A stretch of DNA of 64,000 bases, taken from positions 876,001 to 940,000 of the forward strand of contig NZ_CP035107.1 of the NCBI RefSeq assembly GCF_004088395.1, read 5' to 3'. Made by a program: the position numbers and the translations under genes. This DNA comes from Ornithobacterium rhinotracheale. GTDB taxonomy: Bacteria; Bacteroidota; Bacteroidia; Flavobacteriales; Weeksellaceae. The notes under the pieces are model-generated. The model worked only from the letters and a program-made list of their open reading frames with translations, had not been told where the DNA came from and ran no database searches. This document shows, piece by piece, positions 33,695-43,056 of the stretch (the first letter of the stretch is position 1; every line of letters begins with the position of its first letter).

Positions 33695-35449
33695 ATGAAC
33701 ATAAAACAACATATTGCCTCGGCAATTTTAGATACACTAAAAGAAAAATTTCAGCTCTCGCCAGAGAGTGTGGAGGTGCAAGTTACGAGAAAAGAATTCA
33801 AGGGAGATTACACGCTAGTGGTGTTTCCGCTGGTGCGTTTGCTAAAAGCCAAGCCAGAGCAAGCGGGTGAAATGATTGGCGATGCCTTGATGCAAAATAA
33901 TCTTTTTTCAGGCTATAATGTTGTCAAGGGCTTTTTAAATCTTGAGCTATCAGAGGAATTCTTCGCTCAGTATTTGCAGCGCTTAATTCAAGGGGAAGAG
34001 GCACCCAAAACTGGGCAAAAATTAATGGTGGAATACTCTTCGCCAAATACCAATAAGCCCCTGCACTTAGGGCATATTAGAAACAATTTACTAGGCTATT
34101 CCGTTGCCGAGATTTTAAAGGCTGCGGGCAATGAAGTGATTAAAACACAAATTGTAAATGACCGCGGAATTCACATCTGCAAATCTATGCTAGCGTGGCA
34201 AAAATTTGGTAATGGAGAAACCCCCAAAAGTGCGCATACGAAGGGCGACCACTTGGTGGGGAAATACTATGTAGCATTTGACCAAGCATACCGCCAAGAG
34301 ATGAAAGATTTGGTAGCAAAAGGCGTGAGCGAAGAGGAGGCAAAAAAGACCGCCCCTATATTCCTAGAAGCACAAGAAATGCTCAGAAAGTGGGAGGCTA
34401 ATGACCCCGAAGTGCGCCAACTTTGGGCTACAATGAACGATTGGGTGTATGAAGGCTTTGACCAAACTTATGAGCGCCTCGGGGTGGATTTTGATGAGGT
34501 GCAGCACGAGAGCGAAACCTATTTGCTAGGCAAGGATTTAGTAAATCAAGGATTAGAAAAAGGCGTATTCTTTAAAAAAGAAGATGGCTCAGTTTGGATA
34601 GATTTAACTAGCGAGGGATTAGACGAAAAACTAGTTTTGCGCGCCGATGGCACCTCCGTCTACATCACACAAGATTTAGGCACCGCCGTAGAGCGATTTA
34701 AAAATTATCACATAGATGGCCTAACCTATGTGGTGGGCAATGAGCAGGATTACCATTTCAAAGTTTTATTCTTAATATTAAAGAAATTAGGCTTTGATTG
34801 GGCAGCCCAGCTACACCACCTGTCCTATGGAATGGTAGATTTGCCAGATGGCAAGATGAAATCCCGCGAGGGTACAGTAGTCGATGCAGATGATTTGATG
34901 AATGAAATGAAGCAAACAGCCAAAGACATCGCCGCCGAAGCTGGAAAATTGGACGGGCTTACCGAGGCAGAAAAAGAGGAGCTGTATGAAATCATAGGGC
35001 TAGGGGCACTTAAATATTTTATCCTAAAAGTAGACCCTAAAAAACGAATTATGTTTAACCCTAAGGAAAGCATTGATTTTAACGGGAACACAGGGCCATT
35101 CATCCAATACGCCTATGTGCGAATCCAGTCCGTATTGCGCAAAGAGCAGCCGCAGCCAGTGGATATGAGCGAGTACAAATTCAGTACTATCGAAAAAGAT
35201 TTGCTTAAAGCCATTAACGAATACCGAGAGGTTGTAAACAAAGCGGCACAAGAGTTAAGCCCCGCATTAGTAGCTAATTATGTATATGATTTGGTAAAGC
35301 AATTCAATTCATTCTATCAAAATCATAGCATTCTAAATGCCGATACTGAGTTGCAAAAACAAGTGCGCCTACACTTAGCAGAGCAAGTAGCGGTAAAAAT
35401 CCAGAAATCCCTCCAATTGCTTGGCATAAAAGTGCCGCAGAGAATGTAA
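33695..35449 (+). CDS. argS: Arginyl-tRNA synthetase
   Basis: 584 residues. Class I synthetase charging tRNA-Arg. N-terminal Add1 domain (first ~110 residues), HIGH-type motif SSPNTNKPLHLGHIRNN near residue 116, KMSK-type region DGKMKSREGT near 384, then the DALR anticodon-binding domain (FIQYAYVRIQSVLRKE to the end). Length is normal. Followed by a hairpin terminator and the 23-bp repeat array. Confidence 0.95.
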   Translation: MNIKQHIASAILDTLKEKFQLSPESVEVQVTRKEFKGDYTLVVFPLVRLLKAKPEQAGEMIGDALMQNNLFSGYNVVKGFLNLELSEEFFAQYLQRLIQGEEAPKTGQKLMVEYSSPNTNKPLHLGHIRNNLLGYSVAEILKAAGNEVIKTQIVNDRGIHICKSMLAWQKFGNGETPKSAHTKGDHLVGKYYVAFDQAYRQEMKDLVAKGVSEEEAKKTAPIFLEAQEMLRKWEANDPEVRQLWATMNDWVYEGFDQTYERLGVDFDEVQHESETYLLGKDLVNQGLEKGVFFKKEDGSVWIDLTSEGLDEKLVLRADGTSVYITQDLGTAVERFKNYHIDGLTYVVGNEQDYHFKVLFLILKKLGFDWAAQLHHLSYGMVDLPDGKMKSREGTVVDADDLMNEMKQTAKDIAAEAGKLDGLTEAEKEELYEIIGLGALKYFILKVDPKKRIMFNPKESIDFNGNTGPFIQYAYVRIQSVLRKEQPQPVDMSEYKFSTIEKDLLKAINEYREVVNKAAQELSPALVANYVYDLVKQFNSFYQNHSILNADTELQKQVRLHLAEQVAVKIQKSLQLLGIKVPQRM

Positions 35450-35476
35450 ATATTGTTTGCTTAATTTTGATAAATG

Positions 35477-35510
35477 AAATCGCCTTGACCTCATCAGGGC
35501 GATTTTGTTT
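35477..35510 (+). terminator. Terminator of argS
   Basis: AAATCGCC (35477-35484) pairs with GGCGATTT (35498-35505), 13-base loop, then a T-rich stretch. Confidence 0.75.
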
Positions 35511-35526
35511 TAAAGCCTTTTTTAAG

Positions 35527-35779
35527 CACTCGCACTAGACGGAGCAACGCACTCGCACTAGACGGAGCGACACACTCGTACTAGACGGAGCGACACACTC
35601 GCACTAGGCGGAGCGACACACTCGCACTAGGCGGAGCGACACACTCGCACTAGACGGAGCAACACACTCGTACTAGGCGGAGCGGCACACTCGCACTAGA
35701 CGGAGCAACACACTCGCACTAGGCGGAGCAATACACTCGCGCTAGGCGGAGCGACACACTCGCACTAGGCGGGACGTAT
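35527..35779. repeat. 23-bp minisatellite, eleven tandem units
   Basis: Eleven 23-bp units (starts 35527, 35550, 35573 and so on to 35757) of form CACTCGCACTAGRCGGAGCRACA with scattered changes; the last unit is degenerate. It fills most of the 442-bp gap between argS and the NUDIX gene. A hairpin AGCCAATTCC/GGAATTGGCT (35803-35828) and a second longer inverted repeat (about 35838-35884), probably the terminator of the NUDIX gene, follow. No gene is seen in the gap. Not CRISPR: no spacers. Confidence 0.95.
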
Positions 35780-35891
35780 CACCCGTATTGTACATAAGAG
35801 AAAGCCAATTCCGCAGAGGGAATTGGCTGAGTATTTAGTAAGGAGGGGCTTGCGTTATTTTTAGCGAGGTAAGCCCTTACTTTATTTAGCT

Positions 35892-36512
35892 TTAAATTCC
35901 TTTTAAATAACTTTTCAGCAAAATCTCAATATTCTTATAAGTGGATTGATTTTTCAGCACATCGCGCACAAAAGATAAGTCGCACCATTGAGCTTGGGAG
36001 ATAGCCTCCTCAGTCTGAGGCGTGGGCGCATCGTTGCCATTGTAGCGCATTTCATACCAGTAGGTGGTTTTAAAAATGGCTCTATCCCGCAGGGGGTACA
36101 TATGGTAGGTTTTCGGTAATTTTTTAATGATTTCCAATTCAGAGATGCCGCATTCTTCCTCCACCTCGCGCAGAGCGGCCATTCGTTTTCCTTCCTCTTT
36201 TTCGATTTTACCCTTGGGCAAATCCCAAGTATTGAGGCGGAAAATCATTAGAATTTCCCCTTTTTGATTAAGCACAATTCCGCCTGCCGCTCTGATGTTT
36301 TCAAAACTTGCTTTAAAGTCCTTAAAAGTGTTTTTAGGGTTTTGAGACACTACGCGGAACGCCACTTTCTTCTCGCCCCTTTCAAGCGTGCAGAGGTCGT
36401 AAATATGCTGAAAGGCGTTGGGATTTTCAGCCAAGATATTTAAGCAATCAGGCTTTTTGCTTGCTTTTTTAGCGAAAGAAACTTCTACATTATTGATAAA
36501 AACTCTGAACAT
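35892..36512 (-). CDS. NUDIX hydrolase
   Basis: 206 residues. Nudix box GKIEKEEGKRMAALREVEEECGI fits GX5EX7REUXEEXGU (split here: it starts near residue 110 and ends with EECGI). Preceded by ~75 residues of unknown N-terminal domain, then AAGGIVLNQKGEILMIFR. Hydrolyses a nucleoside-diphosphate-linked compound; substrate unknown. Divergent from the SRPBCC gene, with 42 bp between starts. In many relatives pyrE lies between these two; it is absent here. Confidence 0.85.
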   Translation of the reverse strand: MFRVFINNVEVSFAKKASKKPDCLNILAENPNAFQHIYDLCTLERGEKKVAFRVVSQNPKNTFKDFKASFENIRAAGGIVLNQKGEILMIFRLNTWDLPKGKIEKEEGKRMAALREVEEECGISELEIIKKLPKTYHMYPLRDRAIFKTTYWYEMRYNGNDAPTPQTEEAISQAQWCDLSFVRDVLKNQSTYKNIEILLKSYLKGI

Positions 36513-36554
36513 TTTTGTAGCTTTACGATTTTAAGCCATAAAATTAATGAAAAA

Positions 36555-36953
36555 ATGAAATTCGAGAGCAAAAAAATTACTATAAATGAGCCACAAGTGC
36601 AAGTTTTTCAAGAATTAGCCCAGCCCGCCAATTACCAAGCCTTGATGCCAGAGAATACACAATTTCATTTATATGAAGATGGGCAAGGCTTTGATTTTCA
36701 GTTGAGCGGAATGCCGCGTGTGGGGCTGAGGCTAAAAGAGGCGGGGGCGCCAAATTACATTTTATTTGAGTCGCCCAACGAAAGTTTTAATTATGAAATG
36801 AGGCTTGTGTTGGAACCCGTGAGCGATGCCCAAACACAGGTTTATATAGATTTTAGCGGAAAGTTTAACCCGATGATTGAGATGATGGTCAAGCGCCCGT
36901 TATCCAATTTTCTTGAAAGATTGATGGATAATTTGGCTCAAAACAAGGGCTAA
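36555..36953 (+). CDS. SRPBCC-family protein
   Basis: 132 residues. START/Bet v1-like small-molecule-binding fold: strand-rich with EPQVQVFQELAQPANYQALMP at the start and a long C-terminal helix (MIEMMVKRPLSNFLERLMDNLA). Such proteins bind hydrophobic ligands; ligand unknown. No signal peptide, so cytoplasmic. Start chosen at ATG 36555, the only good one. Confidence 0.75.
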   Translation: MKFESKKITINEPQVQVFQELAQPANYQALMPENTQFHLYEDGQGFDFQLSGMPRVGLRLKEAGAPNYILFESPNESFNYEMRLVLEPVSDAQTQVYIDFSGKFNPMIEMMVKRPLSNFLERLMDNLAQNKG

Positions 36954-37008
36954 ACGAAATTGAAATAAAATCCGTAATTTTGTAGCCATTTTCAAAGAAA
37001 TTCAATCT

Positions 37009-38091
37009 ATGTCAGACTTAATAGAGAAACTACAAGGAATACAGCAACGCTTTGATGAAATCGCTGATTTAATTATTCAGCCAGATGTAATCAATGACCA
37101 CCAGCGCTACGCCAAGCTAAATAAGGAGTACTCAGATTTGCGTGAAATTATACAAGCAAAGGAAGAATATGAAGCGCAATTAAACCTGCTAGCCGAGGCC
37201 AATCAAATCATAGAATCAGCCGAGGATAGGGATATGGTGGAGCTAGCCAAGGAGGAAAAAGATAGCGCGCTAGCGGTCATTCCAGAAATAGAGGAGCGCG
37301 TGAAGTACCTCTTAATTCCCAAAGACCCAGAAGATGATAAGAATGTAATAGTGGAGCTGCGGGCAGGCACGGGAGGCGATGAAGCCGCGATTTTTGTGGA
37401 AGACATTTTCCGAATGTATTCTATGTATTTTAAAAATAAAAATTGGAGCTTTGAAGTCCTAAACGCCACAGAGGGCGGCGTAAAAGGCTACAAAGAATTA
37501 GTACTAGAAGTGAGTGGCGACTCTGTATACGGAACTATGAAATTTGAAAGTGGAGTACACCGCGTGCAGCGTGTGCCAGAAACCGAGTCTCAGGGGCGTG
37601 TACACACTTCGGCTATCACAGTGGCCGTGTTGCCAGAGGCGGAGGAGGTAGATGTGGAAATTAACCCCGCAGATTTAGAGTACCAAACTGCGCGTTCAAG
37701 TGGTGCAGGAGGGCAGAATGTAAACAAGGTAGAAACCAAAGTGCAATTAACACACAAGCCCACAGGAATTATGATTCAGTGCCAAGAGTCCCGCTCACAG
37801 CACGCCAACCGTGAGAAGGCTCTACAAATGCTACGCACCAAATTGTATGAAATAGAGCTTGAAAAAATTATGAGCGAGCGCACCGCACAGCGCCGTTCGC
37901 TAGTATCTTCGGGCGACCGCTCGGCCAAAATACGCACCTATAATTACCCACAAGGGCGCGTAACCGACCACCGAATCAACAAGTCAATCTACAATCTTGA
38001 TAACTTTATGAATGGAGATATTCAGGAGATGATAGATTCTCTTAAATTAGCTGAAAATGCCGAAAAAATGAAAGGCGAAGAAGCCATATAA
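37009..38091 (+). CDS. prfA: Peptide chain release factor 1
   Basis: 360 residues. Ends translation at UAA and UAG. GGQ motif in [15 protein letters not shown] (near residue 232) and the N-terminal helical domain as usual. The codon-recognition region holds [19 protein letters not shown], and the PxT-type loop is in this class (PETE). A -7-like box TAATTTTG lies at 36975-36982. No internal frameshift, as expected for RF1. Confidence 0.96.
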   Translation: MSDLIEKLQGIQQRFDEIADLIIQPDVINDHQRYAKLNKEYSDLREIIQAKEEYEAQLNLLAEANQIIESAEDRDMVELAKEEKDSALAVIPEIEERVKYLLIPKDPEDDKNVIVELRAGTGGDEAAIFVEDIFRMYSMYFKNKNWSFEVLNATEGGVKGYKELVLEVSGDSVYGTMKFESGVHRVQRVPETESQGRVHTSAITVAVLPEAEEVDVEINPADLEYQTARSSGAGGQNVNKVETKVQLTHKPTGIMIQCQESRSQHANREKALQMLRTKLYEIELEKIMSERTAQRRSLVSSGDRSAKIRTYNYPQGRVTDHRINKSIYNLDNFMNGDIQEMIDSLKLAENAEKMKGEEAI

Positions 38092-38104
38092 AAAATAATA
38101 GAAA

Positions 38105-39367
38105 ATGATAAGCGAGGCGTTTCTTTACTACATATGGAAATTTAAATTGTGGAGTAAAGAAGCGCCTTTGCTATCCACAGAAGGGGAGCAAATTGAGGTA
38201 ATAGCCCCAGGGGAAAGAAACGAGAATGCAGGCCCAGATTTTACCAATGCAAAACTGAAAATCAACGGAATTTTATGGGTGGGCAATGTGGAAATTCATA
38301 TAAAATCCTCAGACTGGATTCAGCATAAACACCAGCAAGATGATAATTATCAAAACATTATTTTGCACCTTGTTTTCGAAGATGATTACAGCGCTTCCCT
38401 AGGAGCCTTTCCCACATTGGAGCTAAAAAAATATTTGCCGCAAGCCACCATTGAGCGGTATCAAAATTTACAAGAAAATTTTAACTTTATTCCGTGCGAA
38501 AAATTCATAGGCACACTAGATTCCTTTTATCTGAAAACTTTTACCGAGCGCCTATTCATCAGCAGATTAGAGCGCAAAGCAGAGCAGCTTAATCAGCGAT
38601 TGAAGTTTCTAAAAGGCGATTGGGAGGCTCTCTTGTTTGAAGAATTAAGCTATGCATTTGGGCTGAAAATCAATGCGGAACCAATGCAACTTTTAGCAAA
38701 ATCTTTCCCATTTCAAGTCTTGCGAGCCAATCATAGCCAAGCAGAGGCGCTGCTCCTTGGGCAGGCAGGTTTTTTAGAAACGCCAAACGATGAATATTCC
38801 ATTTTGTTAAAGAATTCCTATGATTTCATTCGGCATAAGCATCAATTAGCGCCCTTGCCCAATCATTTATTTAAATTCTTGCGATTGCGCCCGCCGAGTT
38901 TTCCCACGCTTAGGATAGCTCAATTAGCCGCAATTTATCACCATAGTCCGCAGCTGTTTTCCCGCTTGCAATGGGCAGAAAGTTTGAAAGAATTCTATGC
39001 GATTTTTGGAGAATTTTCCACGAGTCAATATTGGGATAATCACTATAAAATAGGGGTAGAAAGTAAGCGAAAAACGGTTAAGAAAATTTCAAAAGCATTG
39101 ATACACTTAATATTAATCAATGTTTGGTATCCCATTTTCTTTCTTTTTAAGAAAAATCAATCTGATTTTGATATGGAAAAATTCCTAGAAGCTTATAGCA
39201 AAATCCCTGCGGAGGAGAATTCTATTTTGTTGAAATTCAAAGAATTAGGCATTTTAGCTAAAAATGCACAAGATAGCCAAGCGCTACTGGAACTGAAAAA
39301 AAGTTTTTGCACTCACAAAAAATGCCTATCTTGTAGCATTGGAAATCAAGTTTTAAAATTATGCTAG
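38105..39367 (+). CDS. DUF2851 family protein
   Basis: 420 residues. Begins ISEAFLYYIWKFKLW and has PGERNENAGPDFTNAKLKI and GNVEIHIKSSDW, all typical of DUF2851, a Bacteroidota family with a possible nuclease-like core (the ND/E-V-K type arrangement suggests PD-(D/E)XK, inference). It ends with a Cys-rich CTHKKCLSCSIG tail that could bind metal. Function unknown. Overlaps the PspC gene by seven bases. Confidence 0.85.
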   Translation: MISEAFLYYIWKFKLWSKEAPLLSTEGEQIEVIAPGERNENAGPDFTNAKLKINGILWVGNVEIHIKSSDWIQHKHQQDDNYQNIILHLVFEDDYSASLGAFPTLELKKYLPQATIERYQNLQENFNFIPCEKFIGTLDSFYLKTFTERLFISRLERKAEQLNQRLKFLKGDWEALLFEELSYAFGLKINAEPMQLLAKSFPFQVLRANHSQAEALLLGQAGFLETPNDEYSILLKNSYDFIRHKHQLAPLPNHLFKFLRLRPPSFPTLRIAQLAAIYHHSPQLFSRLQWAESLKEFYAIFGEFSTSQYWDNHYKIGVESKRKTVKKISKALIHLILINVWYPIFFLFKKNQSDFDMEKFLEAYSKIPAEENSILLKFKELGILAKNAQDSQALLELKKSFCTHKKCLSCSIGNQVLKLC

Positions 39368-39582
39368 ACGATTTAAGAATCAGAATGGAGGCTCACGGAT
39401 TTGAGGTAATTTCTCGCATTTCAGATAAGCTCGGAATGCGCGCTACCAAATTGCGATTGCTATTCATCTACCTATCTTTTGCCACGCTGGGCATCACCTT
39501 TGTTTTTTATTTAATAATGGCGTTTTTCCTTTGGGTGAAAGATGGCTTTATCAAAAAAAGAAAATCTGTATTTGATTTATAG
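39361..39582 (+). CDS. PspC-domain small membrane protein
   Basis: 73 residues. PspC-like: helical start (DDLRIRMEAHGFEVISRISDK trimmed at residue 25), then RATKLRLLFIYLSFATLG and a second hydrophobic half (VFYLIMAFFLWVKD), ending with a basic tail. PspC proteins sense or answer membrane stress in Proteobacteria; here only the short domain is present. Overlaps the DUF2851 gene. Confidence 0.75.
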   Translation: MLDDLRIRMEAHGFEVISRISDKLGMRATKLRLLFIYLSFATLGITFVFYLIMAFFLWVKDGFIKKRKSVFDL

Positions 39583-39596
39583 AAAAACATTAAATT

Positions 39597-40496
39597 TTGA
39601 AAGATTTTTTTCAACACTTTTCAGTCAGTAAGGAGCAGCGAGGAGCTTTCATTGCACTTAGTCTGCTGGTTATTGTGGGGCTTTTGGGGCTTGAATTTAT
39701 ACCTCAATTTTTGCCAGAGGGTAGCGTTTCGCCGCTCCCCGCCGAGGTGCAAAATTATTTAGCCCAAACTGAAAATATTGAGCAAAAAGCGCCCAAAGTT
39801 CATTTAGAAAAATTTAACCCGAATGCCTTAGATGCAGCGGGCTTTCAGGAATTAGGCTTTTCAAAAAAGCAGGCGGAAATCATAGTAAAGTACCGTTATT
39901 CGCTGGGAGGAAATTTTAGTACGCCAGAGGATTTTGCTAAATGCTTTGTAGTGAGCGAGAAAAAGTTTCAGGAGCTTTTGCCATACATTCAGTTGAGGAA
40001 GGTAGCCGTGTCTGCCGAGCTTAAAACGCCCAAGACTTTTAGAGAGCAAAAACGCCCTGAAATTTCAAAGTTTAATCCGAATTCACTAGACCAAAAAGGC
40101 TGGGAGAAATTAGGCTTTTCTGAAAAACAGGCGCAAACAATCATTAAGTACCGAGATAAAATCCTTGGCGGAAAGTTTGAAAATTTACAGCAGATAAAGG
40201 ATTGTTATGTGATAAATGATTTTAAATTTAATCAAATTAAAAACTACATTATTTTACCTCAAAAAGCGGAGGAGAAACACCAAGAAAAGCAGGAAAATTC
40301 AAGACTTTACCCTAATGCAATGACTTTAAAAGATTGGTTAAAAATAGGCTTTAATGAGGTAGATGCTAAAAATATTCTTAAATTTCGCAGTTTTATGGGC
40401 GGATTTCACTCAGTCGAAGATTTAGAAAAATTGAAGATTAATAATGTGGAACTTTTAACCCAGCTGAAAAATCAATATATTTTAGAATTTGATTGA
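39597..40496 (+). CDS. Helix-hairpin-helix (ComEA-like) DNA-binding protein
   Basis: 299 residues from a TTG start (39597); no ATG is available in a fitting place. One N-terminal span (about residues 18-36, GAFIALSLLVIVGLLGLEF) followed by three ComEA-like units: FNPNALDAAGFQELGFSKKQ, FNPNSLDQKGWEKLGFSEKQ and LYPNAMTLKDWLKIGFNEVD. Such units bind DNA without regard to sequence; with the anchor it may help DNA uptake at the membrane. The 14 bases after the PspC stop are the only gap. Confidence 0.8.
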   Translation: MKDFFQHFSVSKEQRGAFIALSLLVIVGLLGLEFIPQFLPEGSVSPLPAEVQNYLAQTENIEQKAPKVHLEKFNPNALDAAGFQELGFSKKQAEIIVKYRYSLGGNFSTPEDFAKCFVVSEKKFQELLPYIQLRKVAVSAELKTPKTFREQKRPEISKFNPNSLDQKGWEKLGFSEKQAQTIIKYRDKILGGKFENLQQIKDCYVINDFKFNQIKNYIILPQKAEEKHQEKQENSRLYPNAMTLKDWLKIGFNEVDAKNILKFRSFMGGFHSVEDLEKLKINNVELLTQLKNQYILEFD

Positions 40497-40509
40497 AAAT
40501 TTTGAAAAA

Positions 40510-41646
40510 ATGAGAGAAAGAACAGAAGAGCAAAATATCATAGTTGAAGCCATTAGGAGCTTTGCCGAGCAGAGAATTAAACCCAATGTAATGGCGTGGG
40601 ACGAGGCGCAGCACTTCCCCGTGGATTTATTTAAAGAATTGGGCGAAATGGGCTTGATGGGCATTTTGGTGCCAGAGGAATTAGGCGGCTCGGGCTTAAG
40701 TTATGAGGAGTATGTGGATATAATAGATGAGCTTTCGCAGGTAGACCCCTCGATAGGGCTTTCCGTGGCAGCGCATAACTCGCTTTGTACCAATCATATT
40801 TTAACCTTTGGGAATGAGGCGCAAAAACAAAAATGGATTCCTAAATTAGCCTCGGGCGAAGTGATAGGAGCGTGGGGGCTTACTGAGCATAACACAGGCT
40901 CCGATGCGGGAGGTATGAGTACCACCGCGGTGAGAGAGGGCGACGAATGGATAATTAATGGCGCTAAAAACTTCATTACACACGCCATTTCTGGTGATAT
41001 TGCGGTGGTTATGACGCGCACAGGCGAGGTGGGCACCTCGGGCAATGCTACGGCCTTTGTCCTCGAAAAAGGAATGCCGGGCTTCACCTCAGGCAAAAAG
41101 GAAAATAAATTAGGTATGCGCGCCTCAGAAACAGCAGAATTAATCTTTGATAATGTACGCGTGCCTGATTCTCACCGCTTAGGCAATGTGGGAGATGGAT
41201 TCCGCCAAGCGCTGGCAATTCTAGATGGTGGGCGAATTTCAATCGCGGCACTGGCGCTGGGGATTGCCAAGGGAGCGTATAAAGCCGCCTTGCAGTATGC
41301 TAAGGAACGAAAACAATTTGGGCAGTCCATCGCTAATTTTCAGGCGATTAATTTTAGATTGGCTGAAATGGCGACTAAAATTCACGCCTCGGAATTAATG
41401 ATTTTAAACGCCTGCGAATTGAAGCAGAAAAATTTAAAAATGACCAAGGAGGGCGCTATGGCTAAGTGGTATGCCTCAGAGTCTTGCGTGGAAATTGCAA
41501 CTGATGCTGTGCAAATCTTTGGAGGCTATGGGTATTCAAAAGATTTCCCCGTTGAGAAATTTTATAGGGATTCAAAATTATGCACCATAGGCGAAGGCAC
41601 TACGGAGATTCAAAAATTGGTGATAGGCCGCGAGATTTTAAAATAA
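40510..41646 (+). CDS. Acyl-CoA dehydrogenase
   Basis: 378 residues from ATG 40510. FAD enzyme for the first step of beta-oxidation of fatty or branched acyl-CoA. Signature WGLTEHNTGSDAGGM (FAD-binding, near residue 124), catalytic base Glu in YRDSKLCTIGEGTTEIQ near residue 360 and QIFGGYGYSKDFPVEKFYRD. The catalytic-Glu position is like short-chain/glutaryl types. An upstream TTG at 40489 is not needed. Specificity not readable. Confidence 0.93.
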   Translation: MRERTEEQNIIVEAIRSFAEQRIKPNVMAWDEAQHFPVDLFKELGEMGLMGILVPEELGGSGLSYEEYVDIIDELSQVDPSIGLSVAAHNSLCTNHILTFGNEAQKQKWIPKLASGEVIGAWGLTEHNTGSDAGGMSTTAVREGDEWIINGAKNFITHAISGDIAVVMTRTGEVGTSGNATAFVLEKGMPGFTSGKKENKLGMRASETAELIFDNVRVPDSHRLGNVGDGFRQALAILDGGRISIAALALGIAKGAYKAALQYAKERKQFGQSIANFQAINFRLAEMATKIHASELMILNACELKQKNLKMTKEGAMAKWYASESCVEIATDAVQIFGGYGYSKDFPVEKFYRDSKLCTIGEGTTEIQKLVIGREILK

Positions 41647-41719
41647 ATTCCTTGCGAAACACAGAATGTTAAAAAACTAAAATCGTATATTTGCAATATT
41701 TAAAAATAGAATTAAAAAT

Positions 41720-42715
41720 ATGAAAAAATCAATAATAGCACTTTCAATCGTAGCCCTAGCTTTTTCGTGCAAAGAAAAAAGCCCCGCTACCGCCACAGGT
41801 GAAACTACAAAGGTGGAAAATAAGGTAGAGCGCCCTGCGGAAGCCTTCGTTAAAAATGCGCAAGATGAGTATGAATTTGGCTTCAATCTAGAAGAAGGCA
41901 AAACTTACCCTTTTAGCCTTACTAATAACGCCACTGTAACCCAGTCCAACGGGAAGCAGAGCCAGACGATAAAGCAAACTTCCACCACGGCATTTGAGTA
42001 TACTGTGGCGCAGGTAAAGGATAGTACTTATGTGCTAGATGTGAAGTTTATCCGCTTCAAGGAGGAGAATAAAAATGATAAAAAAACCATTAGCTTTGAC
42101 ACCGATGCAGAGAAGCCTACGGATAAATCACTCGCAAGGCAATGGGAATTTAATAAAGCCATTTTAGGCAAAACCTTTAAAATGGAAATCACCCGAAGCG
42201 GAAAAGTGATTGATGTAACTAATTTGCTCCCCGTGAGAAACGCAGTGAAGGAAGAGCTTAAAAAAGATTTAAGCCAAGAAGAGCTAGAAGGCCTAGACCA
42301 AGTGTTAAGCCAAACGCTAAACATTACAGGAATACAGACGATTTTTGATGAATTAACTTCATTTTACCCTAAAAAAGCTGTGAAATTAGGCGAGAAATGG
42401 AGCAAATCCGAAGGTACGGATAAAGCCAAATCTACTATGAACTACACCCTGCAAGCCATAGATAACGGCGTGGTAGACATTAAAATTGATGGTAGCAGCA
42501 AAGGTAGCGATTCGCAAACAAGCCCTGAGGGCATAAGCGTGTACCGAAGCTTAGAGGGCAGCGTAGATGGATTGGCTAAATTAGACCAAAAATCAGGCTG
42601 GATTTCTTCTGCTGATATTAAGAGAAAGGAAGTAGTGAGAGAGACACAAGAGTATCAAGGACAGAAAATAAACTTCTCCTCAACTACCAATACTCACACT
42701 CAAATCAATAATTAA
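41720..42715 (+). CDS. DUF6263-like lipoprotein
   Basis: 331 residues. Lipobox ALAFSC at residues 12-17, so a lipid-anchored periplasmic or outer-membrane protein. The rest is beta-rich with repeated TV/KV strands and a YPKKAVKLGEKWSKSEG segment, typical of DUF6263. Function unknown. Large hairpin terminator at 42744-42800. Confidence 0.75.
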   Translation: MKKSIIALSIVALAFSCKEKSPATATGETTKVENKVERPAEAFVKNAQDEYEFGFNLEEGKTYPFSLTNNATVTQSNGKQSQTIKQTSTTAFEYTVAQVKDSTYVLDVKFIRFKEENKNDKKTISFDTDAEKPTDKSLARQWEFNKAILGKTFKMEITRSGKVIDVTNLLPVRNAVKEELKKDLSQEELEGLDQVLSQTLNITGIQTIFDELTSFYPKKAVKLGEKWSKSEGTDKAKSTMNYTLQAIDNGVVDIKIDGSSKGSDSQTSPEGISVYRSLEGSVDGLAKLDQKSGWISSADIKRKEVVRETQEYQGQKINFSSTTNTHTQINN

Positions 42716-42743
42716 AAAAAGTTTTTGAGGCAATAAAAATGCA

Positions 42744-42800
42744 AAAGGAAACTGGCTTAAACGCTATTGAGAAAAAGTGTTTGAGTAAGTTTCCTTTCTT
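42744..42800 (+). terminator. Terminator after the lipoprotein gene
   Basis: AAAGGAAACT (42744-42753) pairs with AGTTTCCTTT (42788-42797); further pairing inside; T-rich after it. Confidence 0.75.
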
Positions 42801-42840
42801 TATTATTATTTATTATTAAAATAAATATACATTTAATGAA

Positions 42841-43056
42841 ATGACACCTATCTTAAAACTAGTATTACTCGGCGTAATCGTATATTTTGTTTATGATTAT
42901 TTTCGGAAAATTACAGGAAGTTCCTCCTCTCGTAGCAGTAGAAAGCAAGACCGAGAGGTGCGTATTTTTAAGACCAAAGAAGTAGAGAAACCGAAATATA
43001 ATGTAAATGCCGAAACGGTAGATTTTGAAGAAATTGATGAGAATGAAACTAAGTAA
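42841..43056 (+). CDS. DUF4834 family protein
   Basis: 71 residues. One N-terminal span (ILKLVLLGVIVYFVYDYF), a Ser/Arg linker, then an acidic tail. Small Bacteroidota family without known function; usually next to a YfhO-type gene, as here. The next gene starts within its last 14 bases. Confidence 0.75.
   Translation: MTPILKLVLLGVIVYFVYDYFRKITGSSSSRSSRKQDREVRIFKTKEVEKPKYNVNAETVDFEEIDENETK

Noticed and set aside
35527..35779. CRISPR array
   Set aside because: Units are adjacent 23-mers with no unique spacers, and no cas genes are nearby. The same holds for 1175-1363.
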